From Mucilaginibacter flavus (GTDB lineage: Bacteria > Bacteroidota > Bacteroidia > Sphingobacteriales > Sphingobacteriaceae), in the NCBI RefSeq assembly GCF_030409315.1, contig NZ_JAUFPS010000096.1:1-64000 (forward strand): a stretch of 64,000 nucleotides of DNA. The letters are read 5' to 3'. The notes under the pieces were generated by a model, which worked only from the letters and a program-made list of their open reading frames with translations, searched no databases and was not told the DNA's origin. A program made the position numbers and the translations under genes. Below are positions 9,625 through 18,513 of the stretch, piece after piece; the first letter of the stretch is position 1; each line of letters begins with the position of its first letter.

Positions 9625-9800
9625 CGATGGCAGGTCTTCTGACTTACTCCCCTTGGCCCTGTCTTCCCACCGGTTAGCTAACCGGCAGTGACTTTATGAG
9701 TGGACTTTGGTATGATGGAGCTTACAGCTGCGGGACAGTCCCGGAATTACACCGGATTCCCTTTTAATCCCGGTCGTAACTACGGGAACCAAAAGCGCAG
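9625..9800 (-). promoter_or_regulatory. cobalamin (B12) riboswitch
   Basis: Read on the minus strand, the segment carries the conserved cobalamin aptamer landmarks in order: a GGGAATCCGGTG block, then GGGACTGTCCCGC, then AGCTGTAAGC, and at the 3' end the B12 box AGTCAGAAGACCTGCC (complement at 9629-9644). A perfect peripheral hairpin CCGGTTAGCTAACCGG is at 9670-9685. It lies upstream of the btuB-like gene, leaving about 100 bases as expression platform. Expected action: AdoCbl or MeCbl binding turns off the uptake operon. Confidence 0.97.
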
Positions 9801-10016
9801 CAAATGTAGTAAATAAGTGGGAAGTATTTTTTGGAAAAGTGGCACATTGGATTTTGCCACAAAAAACGCGCTTGCTGCCTGTGGTCGGTGTTTTCACCGC
9901 ACCACAAGCATGCCCTTTACACAAATTATACCGCAGCCCCCACAAAAACCTCCATGCGCAAGGGGCTTCATCAAAGTACCTTTGACTAATAAAATTAAAC
10001 TTTTATCTGATTAGTT
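9801..10016. promoter_or_regulatory. divergent intergenic region between B12 operon and DUF1348 gene
   Basis: With the riboswitch and leader, bases 9526-10016 form a 491-base gap free of genes. The part from 9801 should hold the promoter of the riboswitch transcript (leftward) and that of the gene at 10017 (rightward). I cannot mark a convincing -7/-33 pair by eye. Confidence 0.4.
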
Positions 10017-10430
10017 ATGGAACAAAGACATCCCTTACCGCCATTCAACCTGGAAACGGCAAAACAAAAAGTTCAATTGGCCGAAGACGCCTGGAATACA
10101 AAAGATCCTGTTAAGGTATCTCTTGCATACACCATTGATAGCGAATGGCGAAACCGTTCGGAATTTGTTAATGGCCGCCAGGAAATTGTAGCATTGTTAA
10201 CTGCTAAGTGGCAAAAAGAACATCAATATAAATTAAAAAAAGAGTTATGGGCCTTTACCGATAACCGCATAGCTGTGCGCTTTGAATACGAATACCATAA
10301 CAGCGAAGGCCAATGGTTTAGAGCCTATGGTAACGAAAACTGGGAGTTTGACCAAAACGGCCTGATGCAAAAACGTTACGCCAGCATCAATGACGTACCA
10401 ATTGCCGAAGCTGAACGTCGTATCTTATAA
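10017..10430 (+). CDS. DUF1348 (NTF2-like) family protein
   Basis: 137 residues, cytoplasmic. The sequence 'PPFNLETAKQKVQLAEDAWNTKDP', 'DSEWRNRSEF' and 'GNENWEFDQNGLMQKRYASINDVPI' is characteristic of DUF1348, a SnoaL/NTF2-like alpha+beta barrel family. Biochemical function is not known to me. It lies 40 bp upstream of the cyanase gene on the same strand, so the two are probably co-transcribed. Confidence 0.85.
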   Translation: MEQRHPLPPFNLETAKQKVQLAEDAWNTKDPVKVSLAYTIDSEWRNRSEFVNGRQEIVALLTAKWQKEHQYKLKKELWAFTDNRIAVRFEYEYHNSEGQWFRAYGNENWEFDQNGLMQKRYASINDVPIAEAERRIL

Positions 10431-10470
10431 ACAAGTACTCACATTTATTAAAACAACAAAAGCCATTACC

Positions 10471-10914
10471 ATGGATAGAAAAATAGCAACACCACAAATT
10501 TTACAAGCGCTTAAAAACAAAAAGATCACTTATAAAGCCGTAGCCGAACATATTGGTAAAAGCCATGTTTGGACAACGCTCGCCCTGCATGGCCAGGCTG
10601 TTATGGACGAAACCGACGCCCGTAAAGCCGGCGATTTGCTGGGTCTCGATGCCGAACTGGTTCAGTCATTACAGGAAATACCACTTAGGGGTTCGCTTGA
10701 ACAAACGCCGCCAACCGATCCAACACAATATCGTTTTTATGAATTGCTGCAGGTTTACGGATCAACATTAAAAGCTATCATCAATGAAGAATTTGGCGAC
10801 GGTATCATGAGCGCGATTGACTTTACCATGGATATTGACCGCGTTGAAAATCCCAACGGCGATAGGGTAAAAATAACCATGGAGGGTAAATTCCTTCCTT
10901 TCAAAAAGTGGTAA
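10471..10914 (+). CDS. cynS: cyanate hydratase (cyanase)
   Basis: 147 residues from the ATG at 10471; an earlier in-frame start at 10390 lies inside the preceding gene. Cyanase converts cyanate plus bicarbonate to ammonia and CO2 via carbamate. The N-terminal helical domain (residues 1-75) and the C-terminal catalytic domain (about 85-147) are both present. Arg88, Glu91 and Ser114 match the catalytic Arg96/Glu99/Ser122 of E. coli CynS at a constant offset of 8. There is no CynT carbonic anhydrase gene and no LysR regulator nearby, unlike in E. coli; instead a DUF1348 gene precedes it. Confidence 0.95.
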   Translation: MDRKIATPQILQALKNKKITYKAVAEHIGKSHVWTTLALHGQAVMDETDARKAGDLLGLDAELVQSLQEIPLRGSLEQTPPTDPTQYRFYELLQVYGSTLKAIINEEFGDGIMSAIDFTMDIDRVENPNGDRVKITMEGKFLPFKKW

Positions 10915-11023
10915 AAAATAAATATCCGAAACCACGTGGGTCTCATTTTGGTGCAGGCGCACGCGGTTAACAAACGCCTTTGTTGTATATTTAGCGCATA
11001 TTACAGAATGCCATATACACGCG

Positions 11024-11890
11024 ATGAAAAAGGAATTTCCTGTTTATGATATTTGCAAGTTTACCCATACGCAGGAAGAAGATGTTATTATAAAGCCTTT
11101 TGCGCCGTATTTGAAAGCGATGAGGAAGCTTCATTTTCCTCACCGGCACGATTTTTACCATATGGTTTTCTTTACCCGGGGCGCGGGTACCCATTCGGTC
11201 GATTTTGAAACTTTTAATATTCAACCTTATCATATCTATTTTATGGCACCCGGCCAGGTGCATGGCTGGAGCTTTGAAGGCGAAGTTGACGGATATGTGG
11301 TCAATTTTTCGGCTGGTTTCTTTAAGTCTTTTCTTTTAGATAGCCAATACCTTGATAATTTCCCCTTTTTTAGTGGTAACGTTCAATACTCGGTAATGGA
11401 TATTCCGGCGGCTGAGCAATCGGCAGCAATAACCGTTATGGAAAAAGCGGTAAAGGAGGCTGACAGCCGAGGACGGTTTCGGCTGGATACGTTAAGGGTA
11501 CTGTTATTAGAGTTTTTTCTGCTATTAGTTAAATCGACAGGAGCGGACAAGGCCAACAATAAAGTAGGGCATAATCACGCGCTGCTTCGCAACTATGAAA
11601 AATTAATTGAGCAGAACTACACCAATCACAGACTGCCCAAATTTTATGCAGAATTGCTTTCTATTACCCCGAGTCATCTCAACGCTATTTGTAAAGAACT
11701 TTTAGGTATTTCCGCAGGCGATATGATCAGGAACCGGATTGTGTTAGAAGCCAAACGTATGCTGGTTAACCTCGACTTGACAGTTACGCAAGTTGCTTAT
11801 AGCTTAAACTTTGAAGACAACTCCTATTTCTGTAAGTTTTTCAAAAACCAGTCGGGAGTTTCGCCGGAAGCTTTTAGAAAGGGAATTTGA
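11024..11890 (+). CDS. AraC-family transcriptional regulator
   Basis: 288 residues. The N-terminal half has a cupin-like sensor ('PHRHDFYHMVFFTRGAGTHSVDF', 'MAPGQVHGW'). The C-terminal 100 residues form the double helix-turn-helix of AraC proteins ('LLSITPSHLNAICKELLGIS' and 'VTQVAYSLNFEDNSYFCKFFKNQSG' in the second helix pair, ending SPEAFRK). The effector is unknown. It lies 109 bp downstream of cynS on the same strand and may regulate it, but nothing in the sequence proves this. Confidence 0.93.
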   Translation: MKKEFPVYDICKFTHTQEEDVIIKPFAPYLKAMRKLHFPHRHDFYHMVFFTRGAGTHSVDFETFNIQPYHIYFMAPGQVHGWSFEGEVDGYVVNFSAGFFKSFLLDSQYLDNFPFFSGNVQYSVMDIPAAEQSAAITVMEKAVKEADSRGRFRLDTLRVLLLEFFLLLVKSTGADKANNKVGHNHALLRNYEKLIEQNYTNHRLPKFYAELLSITPSHLNAICKELLGISAGDMIRNRIVLEAKRMLVNLDLTVTQVAYSLNFEDNSYFCKFFKNQSGVSPEAFRKGI

Positions 11891-11990
11891 ATTGCTTTGA
11901 CAAGGCATTCTATCGTCGGATTATTTTGAGCGCAATATTTTTTATTTATTTGCACCGATAAATGAGTAATTTTACGGCATAGATAAGTTT

Positions 11991-12563
11991 ATGAATAAAA
12001 AAGATACCATAGCCCGGAATACCATCCTTATACTGATGATCGTTGTTGCGGCCGCGTTCAGGCTTTTAGCCTTTAAATATAAAGAGCTGAGCAACTTTAC
12101 CCCGGTTGGAGCAATCGCCATATTTGGCGGTGTATACTTTACAGAAAAATGGAAAGCTTACGTAACCGTATTGCTAACACTTTTTGTTACTGATATTGCT
12201 ATCAACTATCTATATACCTCCAAACTGGTATTGTGGTATAGCGGCACCGAGTGGACTTACCTTTGTTTTGTACTAATGGTATTAACCGGCAGCCTTATCA
12301 AAAAGGTAAATGTTTTGAATGTATTACTGGCTTCTATTGCATCGGTATTAATCCATTGGTTAATTATCGATCTGCCGTTCCTTTACGGCTCTATGTATCC
12401 GCATACTTTGGCGGGCTACGGTAAATCATTAATTAATGCTATCCCTTTTGAACGTAACCTGGCTTTGGGTAACCTGATATTCGGTTTGGTATTATTCGGT
12501 AGCTTTGAGTTGGCTAAACGTAAATACACCTTTTTGCAAACCCAAAAACAACTGGCACTGTAA
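11991..12563 (+). CDS. DUF6580 family membrane protein (ECF-like substrate component)
   Basis: 190 residues with about five hydrophobic segments: 'TILILMIVVAAAFRLLAF', 'FTPVGAIAIFGGVYF', 'AYVTVLLTLFVTDIAI', 'YLCFVLMVLTGSL', 'VLLASIASVLIHWLIID' and 'LALGNLIFGLVLFGSFEL'. The motif 'NFTPVGAIAIFGG' is typical of DUF6580 proteins, thought to resemble S components of ECF vitamin transporters. The substrate is unknown. A strong intrinsic terminator follows. Confidence 0.75.
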   Translation: MNKKDTIARNTILILMIVVAAAFRLLAFKYKELSNFTPVGAIAIFGGVYFTEKWKAYVTVLLTLFVTDIAINYLYTSKLVLWYSGTEWTYLCFVLMVLTGSLIKKVNVLNVLLASIASVLIHWLIIDLPFLYGSMYPHTLAGYGKSLINAIPFERNLALGNLIFGLVLFGSFELAKRKYTFLQTQKQLAL

Positions 12564-12585
12564 CGCAATATAAAGAAATAGTAAA

Positions 12586-12619
12586 GCGACCTGCCGGTAA
12601 GATGCAGGTCGCTTTTTTT
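12586..12619 (+). terminator. intrinsic terminator after DUF6580 gene
   Basis: Perfect 9-bp stem GCGACCTGC (12586-12594) / GCAGGTCGC (12604-12612), 9-base loop, then seven T residues on the plus strand. Confidence 0.95.
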
Positions 12620-12643
12620 ATGGATTGATAATTTTATCCTGAT

Positions 12644-13327
12644 ATGAAAAACCTTGTAGTATTAACCGGTGCGGGCATTAGCGCTGAGAGCGGTTTAAAG
12701 ACCTTCAGAGACAGCGATGGACTGTGGGAGGGTTACAATATCGAAGACGTTGCCACGCCCGAAGCATGGCAGCGTAATCCCGCCTTGGTACAGCAGTTTT
12801 ATAACGAGCGCCGTAAATCAGTGCTGGAAGCAAAGCCCAATGCCGCCCACTACGCGTTGGTTAAACTGGAGGAGCAATATAACGTAACCATCATTACCCA
12901 AAATATTGATGACCTGCACGAGCGGGCCGGCTCAACCAATGTAGTGCATCTGCATGGCGTAATTACCCGTTCACAATCCAGCATCAACCCGGAGCTGACT
13001 TACCCGATCAGCGGATGGGAGATAGGTATGGATGAAGTATGCGAATTAGGGTCGCCATTACGTGCCCATGTTGTGTGGTTTGGCGAGGCCGTGCCGATGA
13101 TTGAAACGGCGGCTAAGATTTGTATGAAGGCTGAGGTTTTTATGTTGGTGGGATCGTCGTTGGCGGTGTATCCAGCGGCCGGTTTAATCAACTATGTGCG
13201 GCGCGAGGTACCCAAATATATCATCGACCCAAAGATCCCGGAGGTGAATATGAGAGGAGAATTGACACTGGTGCGCGAGAAGGCAACAATAGGGGTGCCG
13301 GAGGTAGTTAGGCAGTTGTTAGGATAG
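12644..13327 (+). CDS. cobB: NAD-dependent protein deacylase (sirtuin, class III)
   Basis: 227 residues. Sirtuin motifs: GAGISAESGLKTFRDSDGLW (NAD binding) near residue 8, 'TQNIDDLHERAG' and the catalytic His in 'VVHLHG'. The YxxR pair in 'FYNERRKSV' is the class III signature associated with desuccinylase/demalonylase activity. The four zinc-binding cysteines found after the catalytic His in most sirtuins are absent, so this belongs to the zinc-less bacterial group. It removes acyl groups from lysines using NAD. Single gene in a plus-strand run. Confidence 0.93.
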   Translation: MKNLVVLTGAGISAESGLKTFRDSDGLWEGYNIEDVATPEAWQRNPALVQQFYNERRKSVLEAKPNAAHYALVKLEEQYNVTIITQNIDDLHERAGSTNVVHLHGVITRSQSSINPELTYPISGWEIGMDEVCELGSPLRAHVVWFGEAVPMIETAAKICMKAEVFMLVGSSLAVYPAAGLINYVRREVPKYIIDPKIPEVNMRGELTLVREKATIGVPEVVRQLLG

Positions 13328-13386
13328 CGGTAGAAAGTAGTAAATGATGTTTAATGAATAAATAATTCAATAATTCAATAATTAAT

Positions 13387-14103
13387 TTGAAGACCTGCAT
13401 TTTTAACTGGAGCGGAGGAAAGGATAGCGCCCTGGCGCTATACCACTGCCTGCAAAATCCTGATCTTGATATCAGGTACCTGGTAACAACCATTAATGAC
13501 TCCGCCGACCGTATCTCGATGCATGGTGTGCGAACAGAATTACTGATTAAGCAAGCCGAAAGCATAGGCATCCCACTATACCAGATCCGCCTGCCCGAGA
13601 TGCCCGGTATGGCAGAGTACGACGATGTGATGCGCTTTCATTTAAATCACTTTAAAAATGAAGGGATTACACATTCCATCTTCGGCGATATTTTTCTTGA
13701 AGACCTTAGAGCTTACCGGGACGCCCGCTTAGCCGGAGTTGGCCTTACTGGTATTTATCCCTTGTGGAAACGGGATACAACCGAATTGATCAACGAGTTT
13801 TTAAACCTTGGCTTTGGTACCGTAATAGCTTGTACCCAGGAACGTTTAGCGCACATAGCAGGGCAGGAGTTAAGCCTTGAGTTGATAAATGCCCTGCCCC
13901 ACGATGTTGACGCTTGCGGTGAAAACGGCGAGTTTCATACCTTCACTTTTAAGGGGCCTATCTTCAAAAATACCATCGCTTATAAAACGGGCATCAAGGT
14001 ATTTAAAGAATACGCCGTCCCAAAAAATACAGATGATTCATGTGTTTCGTCACAGGATCAAAAACCATCCGGATTTTGGTATTGTGACCTTTTACCCGGC
14101 TAA
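13387..14103 (+). CDS. DUF71 / diphthine-ammonia-ligase-like ATP pyrophosphatase
   Basis: 238 residues, TTG start (MKTCIFNWSGGKDSAL). The SGGKDS PP-loop binds and adenylates substrates in N-type ATP pyrophosphatases. 'HGVRTELLIKQAESIGIP', 'FGDIFLEDLRAYRD' and 'GENGEFHTFTFKGPIF' (with DACGENGEFHT) are typical of the MJ0570/DUF71 family, whose eukaryotic relative Dph6 amidates diphthine. Bacteria lack diphthamide, so the substrate here is unknown; some bacterial members sit with B12 uptake genes, and a B12 operon lies about 4 kb away. That link is only suggestive. Confidence 0.88.
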   Translation: MKTCIFNWSGGKDSALALYHCLQNPDLDIRYLVTTINDSADRISMHGVRTELLIKQAESIGIPLYQIRLPEMPGMAEYDDVMRFHLNHFKNEGITHSIFGDIFLEDLRAYRDARLAGVGLTGIYPLWKRDTTELINEFLNLGFGTVIACTQERLAHIAGQELSLELINALPHDVDACGENGEFHTFTFKGPIFKNTIAYKTGIKVFKEYAVPKNTDDSCVSSQDQKPSGFWYCDLLPG

Positions 14104-14320
14104 CCTCCCATTTATTTGGCAAAATATGTAACAGAATAAGATTCTTTTAAATTTTATAATAAATTATATATCAAATAAATAGCACAATTAAGTTCAACTA
14201 AAAAGTTATAGAGTAACGATTTTTTAGATGTTTTTAGTCTTTAAAAAACAACATTTACCAAATAAAATTCTGTATTGGTAGTTTTTGTTTGTTAATTTAT
14301 TGAATATCAATTATTTAATG

Positions 14321-14569
14321 TTAAAAATTGTATCTATAATAGCTGTCCTTAAAATCGGTGCGCATATCTATAAAGCGGCTGCCAACCTTGGCTAAAAACT
14401 CCTCATCAAGCAGTTCAAAAACGCTGTTCACTCCATCAGTCAGGTCCATTTCAGGGATCTTAAAAGTTTGCTCCAATGTACCCTGTTCTATCTTGATGAT
14501 AAACTTCTGGTTCATACTCAAAATCGAAATTTTAAAATCGGGGTGCGGTAATTCGGCAATAATTCTCAT
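14321..14569 (-). CDS. hypothetical 82-residue protein
   Basis: Short acidic protein without signal or membrane segment ('MNQKFIIKIEQGTLEQTFKIPEMDLTDGVNSVFELLDEEFL'-type beta-alpha pattern). It begins 4 bp after the stop codon of the CrtA-like gene, so it is the second gene of a pair. I do not recognise the family. Confidence 0.6.
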   Translation of the reverse strand: MRIIAELPHPDFKISILSMNQKFIIKIEQGTLEQTFKIPEMDLTDGVNSVFELLDEEFLAKVGSRFIDMRTDFKDSYYRYNF

Positions 14570-14573
14570 ATCG

Positions 14574-15275
14574 TTATTTATTCAAAAAGTTAGTCAATGG
14601 ATCTTTGCCATCCAGTGATCCAAAGCTCGCTATCGGTCTGAAACGGGCAAAAAGTTCTTCGCTATACCAGTTTTCGCTGCGGGTTAGTTTAATTACCTCG
14701 GCATGTTCGCTGCTCTTGTAGGCAAAGTTTTTTACATCATCAATGCTTTCCCATAAAGAGAAAGTCGCCTGCCTGTAAAATGGAGCTTCACCTACACCGA
14801 AAGATGTTATATATCCTTGTGCGGAACTCATGATGCTTGCCACCTCATCAACATGGCTCCAAAAGTTTCTTAGTCGGCTAATCCTGATCGTTGCCCTGGT
14901 GAGCACAGCGACCGGGCCGGTATAATTTTGTTGATCTGGTTTGCCGAACGGCTCTTTGCCATCCCATTTGCCATGGCTTTGCAAAGGTTGGCACAATACG
15001 GTGTATCCTTCGTTACCTAATACTTTCCACCAGTTGGCTATAAAAGAATGATTGTAAAAGGCTTCGAAATCCTCACGGCTTTCCCAGCAGGCTAATACCC
15101 CCCATTGCTGCCAGTCGGGTTGTAAGTCAAAGGTGCCGTTTTTGCCAGAACCAAGCAGCTTGTAAAACGTACAGCCTTTTTGCATTAACAAAGGAAGCCG
15201 GTGTATGGCCATAGCCAGCAAGGCGAACGGGATAAATAATTTACGATACCGGACTATAGTTAAGCTGACAAACAT
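14574..15275 (-). CDS. spheroidene monooxygenase (CrtA)-like protein
   Basis: 233 residues. The opening 'MFVSLTIVRYRKLFIPFALLAMAIHRLPL' and 'KLLGSGKNGTFDLQPDWQQWG' match Bacteroidetes proteins annotated as spheroidene monooxygenase, a heme-dependent dimeric alpha+beta barrel family. The sequence seems to contain two related halves, each with a 'W-S-E-D/ F-Y-S'-like pattern (ACWESREDFEAFYNHS and SLWESIDDVKNFAYKSSEH). No carotenoid cluster is in the window, so a role in carotenoid oxidation is unproven. It forms a two-gene unit with the small gene at 14321. Confidence 0.65.
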   Translation of the reverse strand: MFVSLTIVRYRKLFIPFALLAMAIHRLPLLMQKGCTFYKLLGSGKNGTFDLQPDWQQWGVLACWESREDFEAFYNHSFIANWWKVLGNEGYTVLCQPLQSHGKWDGKEPFGKPDQQNYTGPVAVLTRATIRISRLRNFWSHVDEVASIMSSAQGYITSFGVGEAPFYRQATFSLWESIDDVKNFAYKSSEHAEVIKLTRSENWYSEELFARFRPIASFGSLDGKDPLTNFLNK

Positions 15276-15444
15276 GTACCGCTAAATAAAAGATTATATA
15301 TGATATTCTAAGTATATAGTATCAAGTAGTTAGTATCAAGTACATCATATCTTCATAATCCTGCCGAAGTATGATTCTGTTATTCAACAGTAAAAAGAAA
15401 AATCTTGCGGCCTGAAAATCGTTACTTGATGCTATCTTTACCAG

Positions 15445-15921
15445 ATGGCAGAGGATTTAAACATAACTACATCAACCGATAAAACAGAACAGTATACGGC
15501 CCTGATTCCACAAATTGAAGCATTACTATATGGCGAACCTGATTTAGTAGCCAATTTGGCAAATATTTGCGCCGCGTTGAAAGAACAATTCAAATGGTTT
15601 TGGGTTGGTTTTTACCTGGTGAAAAATGGTGAATTGGTTTTAGGCCCTTTCCAGGGACCTGTGGCTTGTACCCGCATTGGCTTAGGGAAAGGAGTTTGCG
15701 GTACAGCGTGGCAAAAGGCTGAAACGCTTGTTGTACCCGATGTGGAAGCATTTCCGGGGCATATCGCGTGCAGTTCGCTTTCACAATCTGAAATTGTTGT
15801 ACCTGTATTTGATAACGATGAGGTAGTGGCGGTTTTAGATGTAGACAGCGAATTATTGGATCAGTTTGATGAAATAGATGCGAAATTCATGGAACAGATT
15901 GTGAAGTTGATAAAATTTTAA
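15445..15921 (+). CDS. msrC: free methionine-(R)-sulfoxide reductase (GAF domain)
   Basis: 158 residues, a single GAF domain. Three cysteines sit at fRMsr positions: 'PVACTRIG', 'GKGVCGTAW' and 'HIACSSLSQSEIVVP'. 'FKWFWVGFYLVKNGELVLGPFQG' is the usual fRMsr substrate-pocket region. It reduces free Met-R-sulfoxide with thioredoxin. Its stop overlaps the next start by one base (TAATG), so it is the first gene of a translationally coupled trio with an alpha/beta hydrolase and a DNA glycosylase; stress repair is a plausible shared theme. Confidence 0.93.
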   Translation: MAEDLNITTSTDKTEQYTALIPQIEALLYGEPDLVANLANICAALKEQFKWFWVGFYLVKNGELVLGPFQGPVACTRIGLGKGVCGTAWQKAETLVVPDVEAFPGHIACSSLSQSEIVVPVFDNDEVVAVLDVDSELLDQFDEIDAKFMEQIVKLIKF

Positions 15922-16571
15922 TGAGCCGGATTTATTTAATTGCCGGGCTGGGCGCAGACACGAGGGTTTATAACAATATCGACCTTCAAGATCACGAAGT
16001 TATAACTGTTGACTGGATAGAGCCGGCACCACAGGATACTTTAGTTGCTTACGCACAAAAGCTTATTTATCAATACAATATAAAGCCTAATTCAGTACTG
16101 ATAGGCAACTCTTTAGGTGGAATTCTCTCGGTGGAGATTGCCAAATTTATGCCCATTAGTAAGGTAATCTTAATCTCCAGTATCAAAACGAGTGACGAGG
16201 CTCCAGGCTATTTTAAGTTGTTCAGGAACTTACCCATTCAAAAACTGATCCCCGGAAAATTGTTTACTTCGATGGGTTTCCTGGTAAAACCAATGTTTGG
16301 TCATATGAGTGCCGAAGATGCCTGGCTGTTTAATGATATGCTAAAACATACTTCGCCGGTATTTGCAAAATGGGCGATGAACGCTGTGTTGCATTGGAAA
16401 AATGACGTTGTCCCCCCAAATCTTTATCATATTACCGGCGATAAAGACCTGGTTTTTGATTATAAACGGATTAAAAACCCTACCATAATTAAAGGAGGAA
16501 CCCATATCATGATCTTCGACAAAGCCAAAGAGATCAATAAATTATTAAAAAAGATCCTTGCTCCAAAATGA
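15921..16571 (+). CDS. small alpha/beta hydrolase
   Basis: 216 residues. 'GLGADTRVYNNI' (oxyanion loop) and the nucleophile elbow 'GNSLGGILSVE' identify an alpha/beta hydrolase; 'ITGDKDLVFDYKRI' supplies the Asp and 'GGTHIMIF' the His. Substrate unknown. Its start overlaps the previous stop by one base and its stop overlaps the next start by four (ATGA). Confidence 0.85.
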   Translation: MSRIYLIAGLGADTRVYNNIDLQDHEVITVDWIEPAPQDTLVAYAQKLIYQYNIKPNSVLIGNSLGGILSVEIAKFMPISKVILISSIKTSDEAPGYFKLFRNLPIQKLIPGKLFTSMGFLVKPMFGHMSAEDAWLFNDMLKHTSPVFAKWAMNAVLHWKNDVVPPNLYHITGDKDLVFDYKRIKNPTIIKGGTHIMIFDKAKEINKLLKKILAPK

Positions 16572-17170
16572 AATTGAATGAGGATTACTATTTGGGTAAT
16601 GATGTAGTTGCCATGAGTAAAAACCTGTTAGGTAAGTATTTATTTACCTGTATCGACGGTGTAACTACAGGTGGCTATATAGTTGAAACAGAGGCTTATA
16701 ACGGAGTAATTGACAAGGCATCCCATGCCTACGGTAACAGGCTCACCACCAGAACGCAACCCATGTTTATGCGGGGTGGTATAGCTTACGTTTACCTTTG
16801 TTATGGCATCCATGAAATGTTTAATATAGTTACTTCGGTTGAAGGCGAACCGCATGCCATACTGATACGGGCGCTTAACCCCACAGATGGCATTGACGCC
16901 ATGTTGCAAAGGCGCAAGATGCAGGTTGTAAAACCCAATATCACCGCAGGCCCCGGCTCGGTTGCACAGGCTTTAGGAATTTCGAGGAATATTAACGCCA
17001 TTAGTCTGCAAAGCGATACCCTTTGGCTTGAAGACAGGGGACTCAGCTTTACCGATGAGGAAATTTCCATAGGCCCAAGGATAGGCGTAAGTTATGCCGG
17101 CGAAGACGCTTTTTTGCCTTACCGTTTCTATGTGAGAGGCAATAAATTTGTAAGTAAACCCAATAAATAG
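16568..17170 (+). CDS. mpg: DNA-3-methyladenine glycosylase (AAG/MPG family)
   Basis: 200 residues, usual length for bacterial AAG proteins. 'GGYIVETEAYNG.IDKASHA' holds the catalytic Glu, 'GGIAYVYLCYGIHEMFNIVT' the intercalating-Tyr region, and 'TAGPGSVAQALGI' the DNA-binding loop. It excises alkylated purines by hydrolysis. Third gene of the coupled plus-strand unit. Confidence 0.95.
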   Translation: MKLNEDYYLGNDVVAMSKNLLGKYLFTCIDGVTTGGYIVETEAYNGVIDKASHAYGNRLTTRTQPMFMRGGIAYVYLCYGIHEMFNIVTSVEGEPHAILIRALNPTDGIDAMLQRRKMQVVKPNITAGPGSVAQALGISRNINAISLQSDTLWLEDRGLSFTDEEISIGPRIGVSYAGEDAFLPYRFYVRGNKFVSKPNK

Positions 17171-17217
17171 GCCTTTGGGAGGATGAATTAGCCACCGGCT
17201 TTTTGTAATATTGAGCA

Positions 17218-18504
17218 ATGGATTATCAAAATACTTTAACGTTTGCAGCGGAACAGGATGAGCAGGATGTTTTAAAAGACTTTAGAAATCGTTTTTTAAT
17301 ACCAAAACATCATGGCCAGGATGCCATATATCTTTGTGGAAACTCACTCGGCCTGCAGCCAAAATCATCGGCCCAGTACATTGCCGATCAAATGAAGACA
17401 TGGGAGAAGCTTGCAGTAGAAGGTTGGTTTCAAGGCGATGATCCCTGGTTGGAATATCACAAACCGCTTTCATCATCCATAGCTAAGATTGTAGGGGCAA
17501 ATGAAAACGAGGTTGCCGTAATGAATTCGCTTACAGTGAATCTTCACTTATTGATGATAAGCTTCTATAAACCAAGTGGTAATCGATTTAAAATCGTTAT
17601 GGAAGGCGGCGCTTTTCCATCAGACCAATACGCCGTGGAAAGCCAGGTAAAGTTTCATGGCTTTGATCCTAAAGATGCCGTTATCGAAATTTTTCCAAGA
17701 GATGGCGAATTAACTTTACGCACAGAAGATATTTTAAATATTATTAACCAGCATGCAGATGAGCTGGCTTTGGTGTTATTCAGTGGTATTAATTACTACA
17801 CCGGTCAGTTTTTTGATCTACAGGCTATAACCCGTGCGGCGCACCGGGCTGGTGCTTATGCAGGTTTCGATCTTGCGCACGCTGCCGGTAATGTTCCCTT
17901 AAAGCTTCACGAATGGGGAGCCGACTTCGCCTGTTGGTGTTCGTACAAGTACATGAACTCCGGTCCGGGTGGTATCAGCGGTATTTTTGTCCATGAGAAG
18001 CATTTCGCCGATACAGAAATGAACCGCTTTGCCGGTTGGTGGGGTTATCGTGCAGATAAACGCTTTTTGATGGCTCCCGGCTTTGATCCGGCAATCGGCG
18101 CTGATGGCTGGCAGGTAAGTACCAGCCCTATATTGCTCCTGGCGCTATTTAAAGCCTCTATGGCTATTTTCGATGAGGTGGGTGGTATTGATATCCTCCG
18201 GAACAAAAGTGTTGCTTTAACGGGCTATTTGGAGTTTTTAATTAATGAAATCAACAAACGGCGAGGTGATGAAGCCTTCAAGATCATTACGCCGACAGAT
18301 TCCGACGCTCGTGGCGGGCAGCTTTCGGTGGTTTGCACAAAAAACGCCAAAGCTATTTTCAAGTACCTCGCAGATAATGGCGTGATTGGCGATTGGCGCG
18401 AACCTGACGTGATCAGGTTGAGTCCGGTGCCTTTATATAATTCATTCACTGATGTTTATAAAGCTGTAAAGCATCTTTCAGAAGCTTTGGAAGCCGTAAA
18501 ATAA
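17218..18504 (+). CDS. kynU: kynureninase
   Basis: 428 residues, PLP-dependent aminotransferase fold class V. 'IYLCGNSLGLQPKS', 'NSLTVNLHLLMISFY', 'AGFDLAHAAGNVPLKLHEWGADFA' and the PLP lysine in 'CWCSYKYMNSGPGG' are diagnostic. It cleaves kynurenine to anthranilate and alanine. No other kynurenine pathway gene is in the window, so its partners are elsewhere. It lies 9 bp upstream of the bestrophin gene. Confidence 0.96.
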   Translation: MDYQNTLTFAAEQDEQDVLKDFRNRFLIPKHHGQDAIYLCGNSLGLQPKSSAQYIADQMKTWEKLAVEGWFQGDDPWLEYHKPLSSSIAKIVGANENEVAVMNSLTVNLHLLMISFYKPSGNRFKIVMEGGAFPSDQYAVESQVKFHGFDPKDAVIEIFPRDGELTLRTEDILNIINQHADELALVLFSGINYYTGQFFDLQAITRAAHRAGAYAGFDLAHAAGNVPLKLHEWGADFACWCSYKYMNSGPGGISGIFVHEKHFADTEMNRFAGWWGYRADKRFLMAPGFDPAIGADGWQVSTSPILLLALFKASMAIFDEVGGIDILRNKSVALTGYLEFLINEINKRRGDEAFKIITPTDSDARGGQLSVVCTKNAKAIFKYLADNGVIGDWREPDVIRLSPVPLYNSFTDVYKAVKHLSEALEAVK

Positions 18505-18513
18505 TAATGCAAT

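Noticed and set aside
9817..10014. Small plus-strand reading frame next to the riboswitch
   Set aside because: It is in the promoter/leader region of the divergent genes, is of low quality, and has no protein-like pattern.
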